A stretch of DNA of 64,000 nucleotides from Christensenella minuta (GTDB lineage Bacteria; Bacillota; Clostridia; Christensenellales; Christensenellaceae), in assembly GCF_003628755.1 (NCBI RefSeq), contig NZ_CP029256.1:1941585-2005584 (forward strand), written 5' to 3'. The notes under the pieces were generated by a model. That model saw nothing but the letters and a program-made list of their open reading frames with translations. It was not told the DNA's origin and ran no database searches. The position numbers were made by a program, and so were the translations under genes. Positions within the stretch are counted from its first letter, which is position 1. Each line of letters starts with the position of its first letter. Shown here piece by piece: positions 27,809 through 38,007 of this stretch.

Positions 27809-28678
27809 TCACTTTTCCCGCGCTTTCCCAAGCCTCCTGAGCACATAATTCGGCAGCGCGAAGCAGCCCCGGTGAAGCTCCGTATTGTAATAATCCGTAT
27901 GGAGGCCAAGCGCGTTCCACGCCGCCGCATCGAACACAAGCGGATCGCGGTCCTGGGACGCGAACCCGAACAGCCAGTGGCCGGACGCGTAGGTGGGCAT
28001 ATGGAACTGATAGACCCGGCACACGGGAAATACGGAGGAAAGTTTTTTATGCGCGCGCTCCATCTCGACCGCGTCGCCTTCATAATAGGGACTTTCGTGC
28101 TGGTTGACCATTACGCCGCCTGGCGCGAGCAGCCTCGCGCAGTCTTCATAAAACGCCTGCGAAAAAAGCCCTTCCCCCACGCCGACCGGGTCCGTGGAAT
28201 CGATCAGGATCAGGTCGTATTTTTCCTGCGCCTCCCGCACAAAGGCAATCCCGTCGCAGAAGTGAAGAGAAACGCGCGGGTCCCCGAGCTTCGACGCAGT
28301 CTGCGGAAGGTATTCGCGGCACAGGTCCACCACCATCCGGTCGATCTCCACCATATCGATATGGCGGACGCCCGGATAGCGTACAAGCTCGCGCACCGCG
28401 CCCCCGTCGCCCCCACCAATGATAAGCACGTTTTTTGCATCTGCGTTCACCGCCATCGGCAGGTGCACCAGCATTTCATGGTAAATGAATTCATCCCGCT
28501 CGGTCAGCATGATGAAACCGTCGAGCGTAAAAAAACGTCCGTATTCGTAGGAATCGTAAAAATCGATCTTTTGGAACTCACTTCTCGTATCGATGAAATG
28601 ATCCTTTATTTTAATGCCAAATTTCGCATTTCCCGTAAAATATTCATAAAACCAGTCATTTTTCAAAATTTCTGCCAT
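27809..28678 (-). CDS. speE: spermidine synthase
   Basis: The 289-residue aminopropyltransferase moves the aminopropyl group of decarboxylated SAM to putrescine. The N-terminal beta domain ([30 protein letters not shown]) is followed by a Rossmann fold with [13 protein letters not shown], the acidic VEIDRMVV, and the active-site IDSTDPVG. Length fits the family. The gene starts inside the end of speD (23-base overlap), so the two are co-translated, giving both steps of spermidine synthesis from SAM. Confidence 0.95.
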   Translation of the reverse strand: MAEILKNDWFYEYFTGNAKFGIKIKDHFIDTRSEFQKIDFYDSYEYGRFFTLDGFIMLTERDEFIYHEMLVHLPMAVNADAKNVLIIGGGDGGAVRELVRYPGVRHIDMVEIDRMVVDLCREYLPQTASKLGDPRVSLHFCDGIAFVREAQEKYDLILIDSTDPVGVGEGLFSQAFYEDCARLLAPGGVMVNQHESPYYEGDAVEMERAHKKLSSVFPVCRVYQFHMPTYASGHWLFGFASQDRDPLVFDAAAWNALGLHTDYYNTELHRGCFALPNYVLRRLGKAREK

Positions 28679-29405
28679 AAAAAATCTCCTTCATCTCCCG
28701 CTCCAGGTTCCGCTCGATGCGCGCGCGCGTCTTCTCCTTCAGGTCCGCCGCGTCGAGATTGAACAAATAATTGTCAAGATCATATTTCTTCAAAACCATG
28801 CTCGTGTGGAACACGCGTTCCTCATACAGGTTGACGTCGTATGTGTCATATTTTTCGAGGATATGCCTGGGGATAAAATCCTGGATGGACATAATATCGT
28901 GATCCATGAACACCTTGCCTCCGTTTTCCGTGCGGGTGAATCCACGTACGCGGTAGTCCATAGTAATAATATCCGAATCAAAGCTTGTGATTAGCTTCTC
29001 GAGCGTTTTCAGCGGCGATATTTCCCCGCAAGTGGAAACGTCGATATCCGCGCGAAAGGTGCAAACCCCGTTCTGCGGATGGCTTTCCGGATAAGTATGC
29101 ACCGTCAGGTGGCTTTTATCAAGATGTCCCACCAGGCTCGCGGGCACCTCTTCCTCCGCAATCAGCATCGTGACAGACGCGCCCTGCGGTTCGTAATCCT
29201 GTTCCGCGATGTTCAGAACCTGTGCGCCGATGCGGCGCGCCACGTCTGTCAGGATCTCCGTCAGACGGCGCGCGTTATAGCATTCGTCGATATATTCGAT
29301 ATAACTTTGCCGGTCCTCTTTTGTGTTGGCATAACAAATATCGTATAAATTGAAGCTCAATGTTTTTGTGAGATTATTGAATCCGTATAATTTCAGTTTT
29401 TGCAA
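28656..29405 (-). CDS. speD: S-adenosylmethionine decarboxylase proenzyme, E. coli type
   Basis: The 249-residue proenzyme starts at the TTG at 29405, six bases after GGAGG, giving the N-terminus [17 protein letters not shown] that matches the E. coli form; an upstream ATG would add 24 residues with no counterpart. The self-cleavage site is in [12 protein letters not shown], where Ser becomes the pyruvoyl cofactor. The enzyme supplies decarboxylated SAM for the downstream spermidine synthase. The long, E. coli-type class is the less common one among Firmicutes but occurs in Clostridia. Confidence 0.94.
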   Translation of the reverse strand: MQKLKLYGFNNLTKTLSFNLYDICYANTKEDRQSYIEYIDECYNARRLTEILTDVARRIGAQVLNIAEQDYEPQGASVTMLIAEEEVPASLVGHLDKSHLTVHTYPESHPQNGVCTFRADIDVSTCGEISPLKTLEKLITSFDSDIITMDYRVRGFTRTENGGKVFMDHDIMSIQDFIPRHILEKYDTYDVNLYEERVFHTSMVLKKYDLDNYLFNLDAADLKEKTRARIERNLEREMKEIFYGRNFEK

Positions 29406-29659
29406 ACCATTCCTCCGCACCAGAACTGTTTTATTTATAGTTTCATTATATATCAACGAACGGGAAATGGGAACCATTTATCCCGGCATGGGGATCACAC
29501 TTTTGTCACTCTTTCGTCGTGCTTCCTTATGCAGGACGTATATTTGCCTTTCCCGGTCATCTATTATAAATAGTACCGGATAAGAATGTATTCGCAGCCC
29601 AAGGAATACCTGATAAATCAAGATTGGTCTGCCAATACAGCTAAATAAGGAGGAACAAC

Positions 29660-30109
29660 ATGAAGTTTCAACTCGCAACAGATTACGCAATACGCATCCT
29701 GTGCTACCTCTATGAAAACAACAACAGGCTTTCCACCGCGACCCACCTGTCCGAAAAGCTTGGGATCACATACCTGTATTTCATGAAGCTGACGGGCGTA
29801 TTGAAGCATGCCGGACTGATCCAGTCTGTCCAGGGCTGCAACGGCGGCTACCAGCTCGCCAAAAATGCGGAGGACGCGACGCTTTATGATGTGGTGAAGG
29901 TGATCGAGGGCGGTATTAAGATCAACCGCTGCCTCGAGGAAGACCGTTTTTGCAGCAGGGACGCGGCGGAATGGTGCACCGTGCACACCTTTTTCCAGGA
30001 ACTTCAGGACGGTTTCATCGAGCGGCTTGACAGCGTCCGCATCCGCGACCTGTGCCAAAAACCGGAAAAGCAGACTGCCGCCCGTGAATACGCGGCCCTC
30101 GAGGTTTAA
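29660..30109 (+). CDS. Rrf2-family regulator with Fe-S ligand cysteines
   Basis: The 149-residue protein has an N-terminal winged helix (KFQLATDYAIRILCYLYEN, LSTATHLSEKLGITYLY) and the Rrf2 wing GGYQLAKNAEDATLYDVVKVIEGG. Three cysteines follow in the spacing expected for a 2Fe-2S or 4Fe-4S cluster (RC-x6-FC-x7-WC), so it probably senses iron-sulfur, redox or nitric-oxide state. It precedes the giant surface protein gene by 41 bases on the same strand, but a separate ribosome site and the unrelated role make a shared function uncertain. Confidence 0.9.
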   Translation: MKFQLATDYAIRILCYLYENNNRLSTATHLSEKLGITYLYFMKLTGVLKHAGLIQSVQGCNGGYQLAKNAEDATLYDVVKVIEGGIKINRCLEEDRFCSRDAAEWCTVHTFFQELQDGFIERLDSVRIRDLCQKPEKQTAAREYAALEV

Positions 30110-30150
30110 CGGCAGGCATCCATTATAACGACAGGAGGAACATTGTACCT

Positions 30151-33100
30151 ATGAAAAAAATACGGCGACTAACCACGGCTTTGCTCGTGATTATTTTCCT
30201 GTTCTCCATAACCGCGACGGCGATGGCGGACGGTGCGCCCAGTCTTGTTGATTTACCAGTTACAGGCTTATTGAACACAGAATATACGGAAACAACAGAT
30301 ACGGAAGATACGGAAACAACAACAGATGCGGAAGAAGACATGGGTGCCGGGTCTGAAGCGCCCGGTGCGGCAGAGGAATCCACGACGGAGGGCGCGTCCG
30401 CACCGGACGGTGATAATCCTTCGCCTTCCCCTTCTCCCTCCGTCCCGGAGGACGGCACGGCGGCGGAAGCCCCGGTGGGAATTTCGCTTATGTCGCTTAT
30501 TCCCGGCGCGGACGTTACGGCAACAACCTGGGAGGACCTAAAGGACTCCGTGGAGCAGGCAGAGGTCGACGGAAAAATAATCGCTCTCGACCCGGCCCTT
30601 GCGGGGACCATGTCCGCCACGGCAGAACTGGTGATCGGCCACAATAACAGCGTGGTAATCGACGGCGGCGGCCTCACGCTTGGCGCGCCGTCCGGCGGAG
30701 CGCATTTCCGCATTACAAATTCGGGCACGGGTACCGTTACCCTGAAAAACATGACGCTTGACGGCACCGGCGGCACAGGCAGCGTCGTCCTTTCAGGCGG
30801 CGGCGCGAAGCTCGATACCGTAACGGTCAGCAGCGTTTCCGGTACGGCTGTCTCCGCCACCGGCACAGACAGCTTAACGCTTACAAACGTAAGCGTTGCA
30901 AACGCGGCCGCAGGAGTTGCGGCAAGCGCAGGCGCGCTTACCATTTCCGATTCCTCCTTCCAAACGATCTCAGGCACGGCCGTAACGGCATCCGGCACGG
31001 CTACGCTTGATACTGTGACGGTAGACGGAGCAAAAAACGGCGCGGCTGGCGGGAGCGGCCTGCTGACCATCGACGGTTCGGAATTCAGGACGGTCGCCAC
31101 CGCCGCCATTACGCTTGGCAGCGGCGGCGCGGAGGTTACGGATACCATCATTGACGGTGTGACGAACGGCTCCGGCGTCGTGACGGGGGCGAATACACTC
31201 AAGCTTACGGGTTCTGCGATCACGAATGTTACAGGTACGGGCATCGCTGGAAACAGCGGCAATATTACCGTAGACGGCTGCACATTTTCGGAAACCAACG
31301 GTCACGGCATCAGCGAAGGAAAAGACGTCACCGTCAAAAACACATTGTTTGAAAATGTGCGCAACCAGCGCGGCGGCCATGGCAGCGCAATCTATGCCGG
31401 CACGAACCTCACGGTAGAAGCTTCAAGCTTTGTGAACAGCGCCTCCACGCTGGACAGCGGCTATATTCAGGGAGCGATCGTCGGCTACGGAGGCAGCGGG
31501 AAAACGATCAACGTAACGCGCTCGTACTTCAAGGACAACAAGGCCTCCCGCTACGGCGGCGCGATCGGCCTTTACCAGTACGGCGGCACTGTGAACGTCA
31601 GCTACAGCTATTTTGAAGGCAACGGCGTTTCCGGCAAAAGCGCAAACAGCGACGGCGGTGCGATCGGCGTCTACAACAACAGCAGCAGCGTACTTTGTAC
31701 GGTGAACGTGGATAACAATACGTTTATCGGCAATACTGCGGGCGACGACGGCAGCGCGCTCTTTTTCGAGGGCCGCAACGACATGGTGGCTGCAAACGTA
31801 ACCCATAACACGTTCTATGGCAATAAATCCACCAAATATTTGCTGGCGGCCGCGGACAGCGGCGGCGTGGTGCAGCTTTCCCTCGATGTGGTCGGTACTT
31901 TTACCAATAACACGTTCATCGGCAACACTGCTCCCAATTATGCAAGCAAGCATGGGGCCGGGGCGGCGGTCGGCGAGCATATCGACTCCGCGAACGCGGC
32001 GGTGCGTCCCACGGCCACCTTCAAAAACAACATTTTCGTGGGCAACGGCGGAAACGGCGGCAATAGCTACGCCTCCCGCAATATCGACGTCACGGACGGC
32101 ACCGACCTTGGCGGCAACGTAGGCTACGACAACGGCACGGCTGTTGCGGCGAATATCACGGCGGAGAGCGTATTCGGCACTTCCCCGCAGCCGCGCGCGA
32201 ACAACACGCATCACGGCGCGGCGGGAAAAGCGGGCAGCGGGTATACGGGTATCCTCACGACCGTCGTCATCCAACCGAACGACGGGGTAACGGGACAGGC
32301 GGATAACACAGCCGGCGCGCCCGCTTACGGCACGGATGCAAGAGGATTCACGCGCGGCGCCTCCAATTCCGATGCCGGCGCGCTGGAGATCAAATTCGTG
32401 AAATTCGACGCCAACGGCGGCGCGTGGAGCGGACTGCCCGGCCTTACCTACGACGGCTCCAAATATTATGCGGACGATACGGCTTCCACGGGTTACTTCC
32501 TCGTAACGGACCCGGGCGGCAGCGTGAGCGTACTCAGCGGCGACCTTCCCACCAATGGTCCGCTTGTCTTTGACGGATGGTATACACAGGCAGACGGCGG
32601 GACAAAGGCCACCGGCGATGTGGCCGCGGCCGACCAGACGCTGTATGCGCACTGGAAATCCGCAGCGGCGGAATACACCGTGACATACGTGGGCAACGGC
32701 GCAGATGCCGGTACGGTCCCTGCCCCGGACACCGTGACGGAGAATACGCTTTACCAGGTAAACGCCACCCCGCCCACGCGCACCGGCTTTACGTTCGGCG
32801 GCTGGAAGGCGGACGATGCTTCGGGCACGGTCTACCAGCCCGGCGGCTCGTTCATTATGCCTTCAAGCGACGTAACCCTGACCGCCGTGTGGGCGCCCGT
32901 TCCGGTCACATATACCATAACCTATCACGGCAACGGAAGCGACGGCGGCACGGTCCCTGCCCCGGGCACCTATAACAGCGGCCAGACAGCTGCTATTTCC
33001 GGCCCCGGAACGATGTCCCGGACGGACCACAGCTTCCTCGGCTGGAACACCGATCCGGCTGGGAACGGTACGGGATATACGGAAGGCCAAGGATTCCTGA

Positions 33101-33789
33101 TCTCAGGAAACCTTGACCTGTACGCTCAATGGCAGGATAACGGGCGGCCGGCCGTACTCTATACCCTGACTTTTGATTCGCAGGGCGGTACATACGTCGG
33201 CCCGGTCACAAACATCGCTGCGGGAAGCAAGGTTGCAGCCCCCGCGCCGCCTGCACGCACAGAATATACGTTTGATGGGTGGCACCATACTGCGGACTGT
33301 ACATGCGCAAGCGACGATCCGTGCTGGGATTTTGACCGCGACACGATAAATGGCCATAAAACGCTGTACGCCCGGTGGATCCCGGCGGCACAAACACTAT
33401 ATACGGTGACGTTTGACGCACAGGGCGGCAGCGGCGTCGCCCCGGTTACGGGAATCGTACCCGGTTCACGGATCGCGGAGCCAGCCGCGCCCACGCGGGA
33501 CGGCTATGTGTTCCGCGGTTGGTATCAGGAGAGCGAATACTCCAGCCCGTGGGTATTTACGGAGCACACGGTGAATGGCAACCTGACGCTGTACGCAAAA
33601 TGGGAAGCATCACCTGGCGCCGGTACGGATGCCGGCGCCGCGGATACCCCAAACGGCGGCGGTAAAGTGGAAAGCACCGCTAAAACAGGCGATGCCTCCG
33701 CCCCATTGGCGGTACTGATTCTTGCCGCGGCGGCGGCAGCTGCGGTGATCTTCCGCGCGGTATCGACGCTAAAAAAACGCAACAGTTAA
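30151..33789 (+). CDS. large surface protein: beta-helix, five InlB-type repeats, wall anchor
   Basis: The 1212-residue protein has a signal peptide (cleavage near TAMA-DG), an acidic Thr/Glu/Pro-rich linker to about 115, then a long right-handed beta-helix (about 120-740; TLKNMTL, GSAIYAG, GGAIGLYQYGG turns). Five Listeria-Bacteroides (Flg_new-like) repeats of about 75 residues follow, each ending in a GW motif and LYAxW. Repeat four has an added Cys loop, DCTCASDDPC. The C-terminus is a sorting-like signal: AKTGD, hydrophobic segment, then KKRNS. It is probably an adhesin or glycan-binding wall protein. The start follows GGAGG. Confidence 0.88.
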   Translation: MKKIRRLTTALLVIIFLFSITATAMADGAPSLVDLPVTGLLNTEYTETTDTEDTETTTDAEEDMGAGSEAPGAAEESTTEGASAPDGDNPSPSPSPSVPEDGTAAEAPVGISLMSLIPGADVTATTWEDLKDSVEQAEVDGKIIALDPALAGTMSATAELVIGHNNSVVIDGGGLTLGAPSGGAHFRITNSGTGTVTLKNMTLDGTGGTGSVVLSGGGAKLDTVTVSSVSGTAVSATGTDSLTLTNVSVANAAAGVAASAGALTISDSSFQTISGTAVTASGTATLDTVTVDGAKNGAAGGSGLLTIDGSEFRTVATAAITLGSGGAEVTDTIIDGVTNGSGVVTGANTLKLTGSAITNVTGTGIAGNSGNITVDGCTFSETNGHGISEGKDVTVKNTLFENVRNQRGGHGSAIYAGTNLTVEASSFVNSASTLDSGYIQGAIVGYGGSGKTINVTRSYFKDNKASRYGGAIGLYQYGGTVNVSYSYFEGNGVSGKSANSDGGAIGVYNNSSSVLCTVNVDNNTFIGNTAGDDGSALFFEGRNDMVAANVTHNTFYGNKSTKYLLAAADSGGVVQLSLDVVGTFTNNTFIGNTAPNYASKHGAGAAVGEHIDSANAAVRPTATFKNNIFVGNGGNGGNSYASRNIDVTDGTDLGGNVGYDNGTAVAANITAESVFGTSPQPRANNTHHGAAGKAGSGYTGILTTVVIQPNDGVTGQADNTAGAPAYGTDARGFTRGASNSDAGALEIKFVKFDANGGAWSGLPGLTYDGSKYYADDTASTGYFLVTDPGGSVSVLSGDLPTNGPLVFDGWYTQADGGTKATGDVAAADQTLYAHWKSAAAEYTVTYVGNGADAGTVPAPDTVTENTLYQVNATPPTRTGFTFGGWKADDASGTVYQPGGSFIMPSSDVTLTAVWAPVPVTYTITYHGNGSDGGTVPAPGTYNSGQTAAISGPGTMSRTDHSFLGWNTDPAGNGTGYTEGQGFLISGNLDLYAQWQDNGRPAVLYTLTFDSQGGTYVGPVTNIAAGSKVAAPAPPARTEYTFDGWHHTADCTCASDDPCWDFDRDTINGHKTLYARWIPAAQTLYTVTFDAQGGSGVAPVTGIVPGSRIAEPAAPTRDGYVFRGWYQESEYSSPWVFTEHTVNGNLTLYAKWEASPGAGTDAGAADTPNGGGKVESTAKTGDASAPLAVLILAAAAAAAVIFRAVSTLKKRNS

Positions 33790-33825
33790 CAGCCTCTGCC
33801 CTGTTCCTCTCCGGGAACGGCGCGG

Positions 33826-33856
33826 AAAAGCCCCGGACAGTGTGCCCGGGGCTTTT
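33826..33856 (+). terminator. intrinsic terminator of the surface protein gene
   Basis: AAAAGCCCCGG / CCGGGGCTTTT stem with a 9-base loop. Confidence 0.88.
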
Positions 33857-33876
33857 CGTATATGTTTCACATTACT

Positions 33877-33915
33877 AATCCCCCTGCCGTGCAGCATCCG
33901 CCAGGGGGATTTTTT
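33877..33915 (+). terminator. second hairpin with T run
   Basis: AATCCCCCTG / CAGGGGGATT followed by TTTT, 20 bases after the first terminator; a backup terminator. Confidence 0.75.
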
Positions 33916-33964
33916 CCGTTTCACCGGCAGCGCCTTCCGCTCCGGACGGTTTGGATGACAGTAA

Positions 33965-33996
33965 AAAACGGATGCGCTTCTAGCACATCCGTTTTA
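33965..33996 (-). terminator. terminator of first deacetylase gene
   Basis: AAAACGGATG / CATCCGTTTT stem, usable on the minus strand just past the deacetylase stop. Confidence 0.75.
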
Positions 33997-34009
33997 GAAT
34001 CCCAGTCAG

Positions 34010-34981
34010 TTATTCCCCGGCCGGTGCCGAAGACTCCGAACCGCTTTCCGCCGCTTCCGCCGCTGTCGGCGCGTGGCCGAAGCGGTACTCAATATCCTTG
34101 CCGCGGATCTCGGCGATCTGCATCATCTGCGTAACCGTCACAAATTTATAGCCTTCATCCTTCAGCGCCTTGATGATCCTGTCGTACGCATCCACGGTTG
34201 TGGCATGGATATCGTGGGACAGAACGATAGCGCCGTCCTGCACATATCCGCCATCCGGGGTGCCGTTGACCACATGGTCGTACACGGTATCCGGGTCGCG
34301 GTTTTCCTTCTTCCAGTCGTTCGGGTCCACCGACCACAAAATCTGCTCGCGGCCAATCTGCTCCGCCATGTCCTCAGACATAGAGCCATACGGCGGACGG
34401 TCGATCAGCGCACGCAGGCCCGTCGCCGCTTCGATCGCATCGTTGGCCTTCCCATACTGGTTCGTCATGATTTCATCAAGCGAAAGCTTCATCAGGTCTT
34501 TATGATCCCAGCTGTGCGTGCCGATCTCGTGTCCTTCGTCATACACGCGCTTCACAATATCCGGATACTCGGCTGCGTTGGTCCCGACCATGAAAAACGT
34601 CGCGACCGCATCGTTTTCCTTCAGGATATCAAGTAGCTTCGGCGTGTTTTCGGGATGCGGACCGTCGTCGAAAGTAAGCGCCACTACTTTGTCATTTAAC
34701 GGATCGATCCCGTCAAGGCTCTTCGGGGCCATGTATCCTTCCTTTGCCTGCAGCTGGGCGAGGCTAGTGGTTACCTCGGGCGTGGGCTCGGGCGTCGGTT
34801 CCGGCGTTGCCGTTGGTTCGGGCGTCGCCGCCGCGGACGGTTCCCCGGTGGGGGTCGTGGTAATCACCGTGGGCGCGGCGGAAGATTCCGCCACGCTGCC
34901 CGTGCCGCCGCATCCTGCCGCAAACGCGGAGGCCACCAGCACCGCAAGTATCATAGAGATCAATTTCATTTTTTTATTCAT
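34010..34981 (-). CDS. polysaccharide deacetylase lipoprotein (NodB type), copy 1
   Basis: The 323-residue protein has a lipobox FAAGC (Cys24), a Thr/Pro/Glu repeat linker (EPTATPEPTPEPTPE) and a NodB domain from about 90. Motifs: LTFDDGPHP (catalytic base and metal Asp), GTHSWDH (metal His pair), RPPYG, DPNDW, and LSHDIH with the catalytic His. It should remove acetyl groups from a cell-wall glycan, possibly peptidoglycan. It is the last of three neighbouring paralogues on this strand, and the only one with the canonical RPPY in motif 3. Confidence 0.92.
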   Translation of the reverse strand: MNKKMKLISMILAVLVASAFAAGCGGTGSVAESSAAPTVITTTPTGEPSAAATPEPTATPEPTPEPTPEVTTSLAQLQAKEGYMAPKSLDGIDPLNDKVVALTFDDGPHPENTPKLLDILKENDAVATFFMVGTNAAEYPDIVKRVYDEGHEIGTHSWDHKDLMKLSLDEIMTNQYGKANDAIEAATGLRALIDRPPYGSMSEDMAEQIGREQILWSVDPNDWKKENRDPDTVYDHVVNGTPDGGYVQDGAIVLSHDIHATTVDAYDRIIKALKDEGYKFVTVTQMMQIAEIRGKDIEYRFGHAPTAAEAAESGSESSAPAGE

Positions 34982-35102
34982 TCGTTATTCCTTTCAGCGG
35001 TCTTGGGGGAACCGCCGCTTCAATTATAATACACATACTGATATGTTGCAAACACCAGCGGCCAGCGTGTATCAATAAATTCCCGGTATGCGGCTCTTTC
35101 CG

Positions 35103-36023
35103 TCATTCCTCCCCAACAGCTTCACCCGCAGCTGGAGCGCTCCTGAACAAATATGCGGGCGTTTCTCCTCTGAGCTCCGCGATCTGCATCATTTGCGAGA
35201 CCGTGACGAATTTATAACCCTTTTCCTTGAGCGCGGGAATAATACGCGCATACGCGTCCACCGTGGACTGGTAAATTTCGTGGGACAGGATCACAACGCC
35301 GTCCTGCACCACGCCGCCGTTCCATCCGTTCATTACATGCTCATAGATGGCATCCGCATCCTTATACTTCCAATCCTCCGGGTCCACCGACCAAAGGACC
35401 TGCTCGCGGCCAATCTCTTCCGCCTGCTCCTCCGTCAGGTTGCCGCCCGGCGGGCGGTCGAAAAGGGTACGCAGGCCCGTCGCCGCTTCGATCGCGTCGT
35501 TGGCCTTCGTGTATTGCTCCAACTGCTCCGCTGTGGACAGGCCCTTCCATTCCGACGCTTCCGGATGGGTATAGCTGTGCGTAGCGATCTCGTGTCCTTC
35601 CTCATATTCCCGCTTCACAACGTCTGGATACTCCTCGGCGAGGTTCCCCACCACAAAAAACGTCGCGACTGCGCCGTTCTCCTTCAGGATGTCCAGCAGC
35701 TCCGGCGTTTTGACCGGATTCGGCCCATCGTCAAAAGTGAGGGCCACCACCTTGTCGTTCATCGGATCGATCCCGTCAAGGCTCTTGGGAAGCATAAAGC
35801 CCTCCTTCGCCTGCAATTGCTCAAGGTCCGTTACTTGCCCGGGAGTGGGCTCGGGCGTTGCCGCCGGTTCGTCTTCTTCGGGCATATGGGATGCGGCGGC
35901 AGTTTGCCCGCTCGTAATCACTGTTGGCTCTGCGGCGGCCGCCGCATCCCCCGCGCCGCAGCCTGCAAGCAGAGCCATGCAGGCAAGGACGGACAGGGTA
36001 ATACAGACCGTTTTCCTCATCAT
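35103..36023 (-). CDS. polysaccharide deacetylase lipoprotein (NodB type), copy 2
   Basis: The 306-residue protein has a lipobox LLAGC (Cys22), a short linker with PEPTPGQ, and a NodB domain with LTFDDGPNP, ATHSYTHPEAS, RPPGG, DPEDW and LSHEIY. The His after LSHE is replaced by Tyr compared with copies 1 and 3 (LSHDIH), while the catalytic His itself is kept. It is monocistronic or loosely linked with its neighbours (about 120-150 bases apart). Very similar sequence to copies 1 and 3 shows local gene duplication. Confidence 0.92.
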   Translation of the reverse strand: MMRKTVCITLSVLACMALLAGCGAGDAAAAAEPTVITSGQTAAASHMPEEDEPAATPEPTPGQVTDLEQLQAKEGFMLPKSLDGIDPMNDKVVALTFDDGPNPVKTPELLDILKENGAVATFFVVGNLAEEYPDVVKREYEEGHEIATHSYTHPEASEWKGLSTAEQLEQYTKANDAIEAATGLRTLFDRPPGGNLTEEQAEEIGREQVLWSVDPEDWKYKDADAIYEHVMNGWNGGVVQDGVVILSHEIYQSTVDAYARIIPALKEKGYKFVTVSQMMQIAELRGETPAYLFRSAPAAGEAVGEE

Positions 36024-36124
36024 TTTTTATCCTTTCAGCAGTCTCTGAATACCGTTCTTTAGATTATAGTGTACTTGTAACAAAGTTGCAAACTCCTTTT
36101 CCCCGGTACCGGCGTATACAAAAA

Positions 36125-36150
36125 GATAACCGCAGTATACTGCGGTTATC
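36125..36150 (-). terminator. palindrome between deacetylase genes 3 and 2
   Basis: GATAACCGCAGTA / TACTGCGGTTATC, a perfect 26-base palindrome just past the stop of copy 3. It lacks a strong T run, so termination strength is uncertain. Confidence 0.6.
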
Positions 36151-36176
36151 CGGTCATTTTATCCTGCTGCTTTGCA

Positions 36177-37769
36177 TCATTCCTCTTCGCCCTGTCCGGC
36201 GGAATCAGCCGCGGGCGCACTATAGAACTTAAAGCCGCCCATATCCTGGCCGCGGGCTTCGGCAATCTGCATCATCTGGGTGATCGTGACAAACTTGTAG
36301 CCCCGGCTCTTGAGTTCCTTGATGATACGGTCATACGCGTTTACGGTCGTCTCATGGATGTCATGCGACAGGATGACGCCGCCGTCGGAAAGGTAGCCCT
36401 CCACTTCCTTTGCTCCGCCGCCGTCCCCGCCGTTCATCACGTTGGAATAAATGATATCTGGATCGCGGTAATCGGTCACCCAGTCTTTCGGGTCCATGGA
36501 CCAGATGATCTGCTCCCGGCCGATGGACGCGGCTTCCTCCTTTGTGATCGCTCCGCCCGGCGGACGGTCGATTAGGGTGCGCAGGCCCGTCGCCGCTTCG
36601 ATCGCGTCATTGGCCCTCGTGTATTGGTCCAATTTCTCTCCTACCGATAAATTGGGCCATTCTTTCGTATGGTTCCAGCTGTGCGTGCCGATCTCATGTC
36701 CTTCGTCGTAGACACGCTTTACGATATCCGGATATTTCTCCGCATTCTGCCCCAGCATGAAGAACGTCGCAACCGCATCGTTTTCCTTTAGGATATCCAG
36801 AAGCTTCGGGGTAAGCGTCTCGTGCGGGCCGTCGTCAAAGGTCAGGGCGATCACCTTGTCGCCCATCGGATCGATCCCCTCGATACTTTTTGCGGTCATG
36901 AAGCCGTCCCGCTGCCGGATCTGGTAGATATCCGTTTCGGCTGGCCCGGCCGGGGCCGTTTCCTGCGCAGTTCCGGCTGCGGCTGCCTGCTCCGCCCCGA
37001 GGACCGCTTCCTTGTTCCCGGCATTCAGTATGCCCGCAAGCCTTGCAAGCGGGACTCCCACCTCAAAGCTTCCCGCCCCGGAAGGCGCGATCGTCCCGTC
37101 GCCGAAGAAAAACAGCACTTTATCCGGCGCTAACACGAAATTCGCATAATTGGCTTCCTCGGGAGCCGTTCCCTGTGTGAACAGGCTTTCATCCATATTT
37201 TTCAGCAGTACTTCATTCCTGCGCAGATATTCCTGCGCAGCCTGCGCAACCTGCGTGAGGTAATCCTGTGACGGATCGAACACATCCGAAAGCGCGAGCT
37301 TTTTGCCTGCCGCGGGGTCGTACACAAACGCATCGACTTCCTCCGCCGCAGCCTGCCCCGCCAGCTCCGATTCCGTCGTAAACTTTATACTGAGCAGGTT
37401 CCCTTCCGTAACATACGGCTTATAGGTCATCGTCAGGCTGCACAGCCCATCTTTGTTTTCCCCGTGCGCAGCGTCCGCAGACGCGCGGAATTCTGCGAGC
37501 TTATTTTCCGCAAATGCTTTCAGCTCTGCCGAGATATCCGGCGCGTTCGCGACCACCGGATAATCGACGGATACCAGGGTATCTCCTTCCGTTTCCAAAA
37601 TATGTCCGCTCGTTATCCCTTCCGCCGAATCAAGCTGCCTGCTCACCGCCGCCGCTTCAAACCGTCCCCGGTAGGCTTCCATGTCCCCGGTTCCATTTCC
37701 CGCGCAACCCGCCGCAAGCGGAAGCGCCAACGCTGCCGCCGCAAAAAGCGCGATCCATTTCCGTTTCAT
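36177..37769 (-). CDS. polysaccharide deacetylase lipoprotein with RsiV-like domain, copy 3
   Basis: The 530-residue protein starts at the ATG at 37769 after a GGGGGA site; an open 33-codon extension has none. It has lipobox LAAGC (Cys22), an N-terminal domain of about 200 residues resembling DUF3298/RsiV (TSGHILETEG, EEVDAFVYDPAAGKKLALSDVF), then a NodB domain with LTFDDGPHE, GTHSWNHTKEW, RPPGG, DPKDW and LSHDIH. DUF3298-type domains occur in the lysozyme-binding anti-sigma factor RsiV and in some deacetylases such as PdaC. Binding of a wall glycan by the extra domain is a reasonable inference. Confidence 0.92.
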   Translation of the reverse strand: MKRKWIALFAAAALALPLAAGCAGNGTGDMEAYRGRFEAAAVSRQLDSAEGITSGHILETEGDTLVSVDYPVVANAPDISAELKAFAENKLAEFRASADAAHGENKDGLCSLTMTYKPYVTEGNLLSIKFTTESELAGQAAAEEVDAFVYDPAAGKKLALSDVFDPSQDYLTQVAQAAQEYLRRNEVLLKNMDESLFTQGTAPEEANYANFVLAPDKVLFFFGDGTIAPSGAGSFEVGVPLARLAGILNAGNKEAVLGAEQAAAAGTAQETAPAGPAETDIYQIRQRDGFMTAKSIEGIDPMGDKVIALTFDDGPHETLTPKLLDILKENDAVATFFMLGQNAEKYPDIVKRVYDEGHEIGTHSWNHTKEWPNLSVGEKLDQYTRANDAIEAATGLRTLIDRPPGGAITKEEAASIGREQIIWSMDPKDWVTDYRDPDIIYSNVMNGGDGGGAKEVEGYLSDGGVILSHDIHETTVNAYDRIIKELKSRGYKFVTITQMMQIAEARGQDMGGFKFYSAPAADSAGQGEEE

Positions 37770-38007
37770 ACTTTTTCCCCCGCGCCGGACGCCCAATACC
37801 CGGCCTTTGTTCCTATGCTTGCCGCTCCCAGACCTGATCCGCGGTTTTGAAGCGTCTTTCGCCACCAAAATTATTTTCCCATATTATACCACAGAACCTA
37901 TATTTATCACAATTTGTTTCCGCATGCCGCGTGTAACCTTCCACGACGGAGTTTGTAATCCCTTTCCCAATATGATACGATACTAGGTACGAGCAGGCGG
38001 GTGCGTT

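Noticed and set aside
35103-37769. Loss of catalysis in deacetylases with RPPG instead of RPPY
   Set aside because: The metal-binding Asp/His set and the catalytic His are kept, and this position varies among accepted members of the family, so inactivity is not supported.
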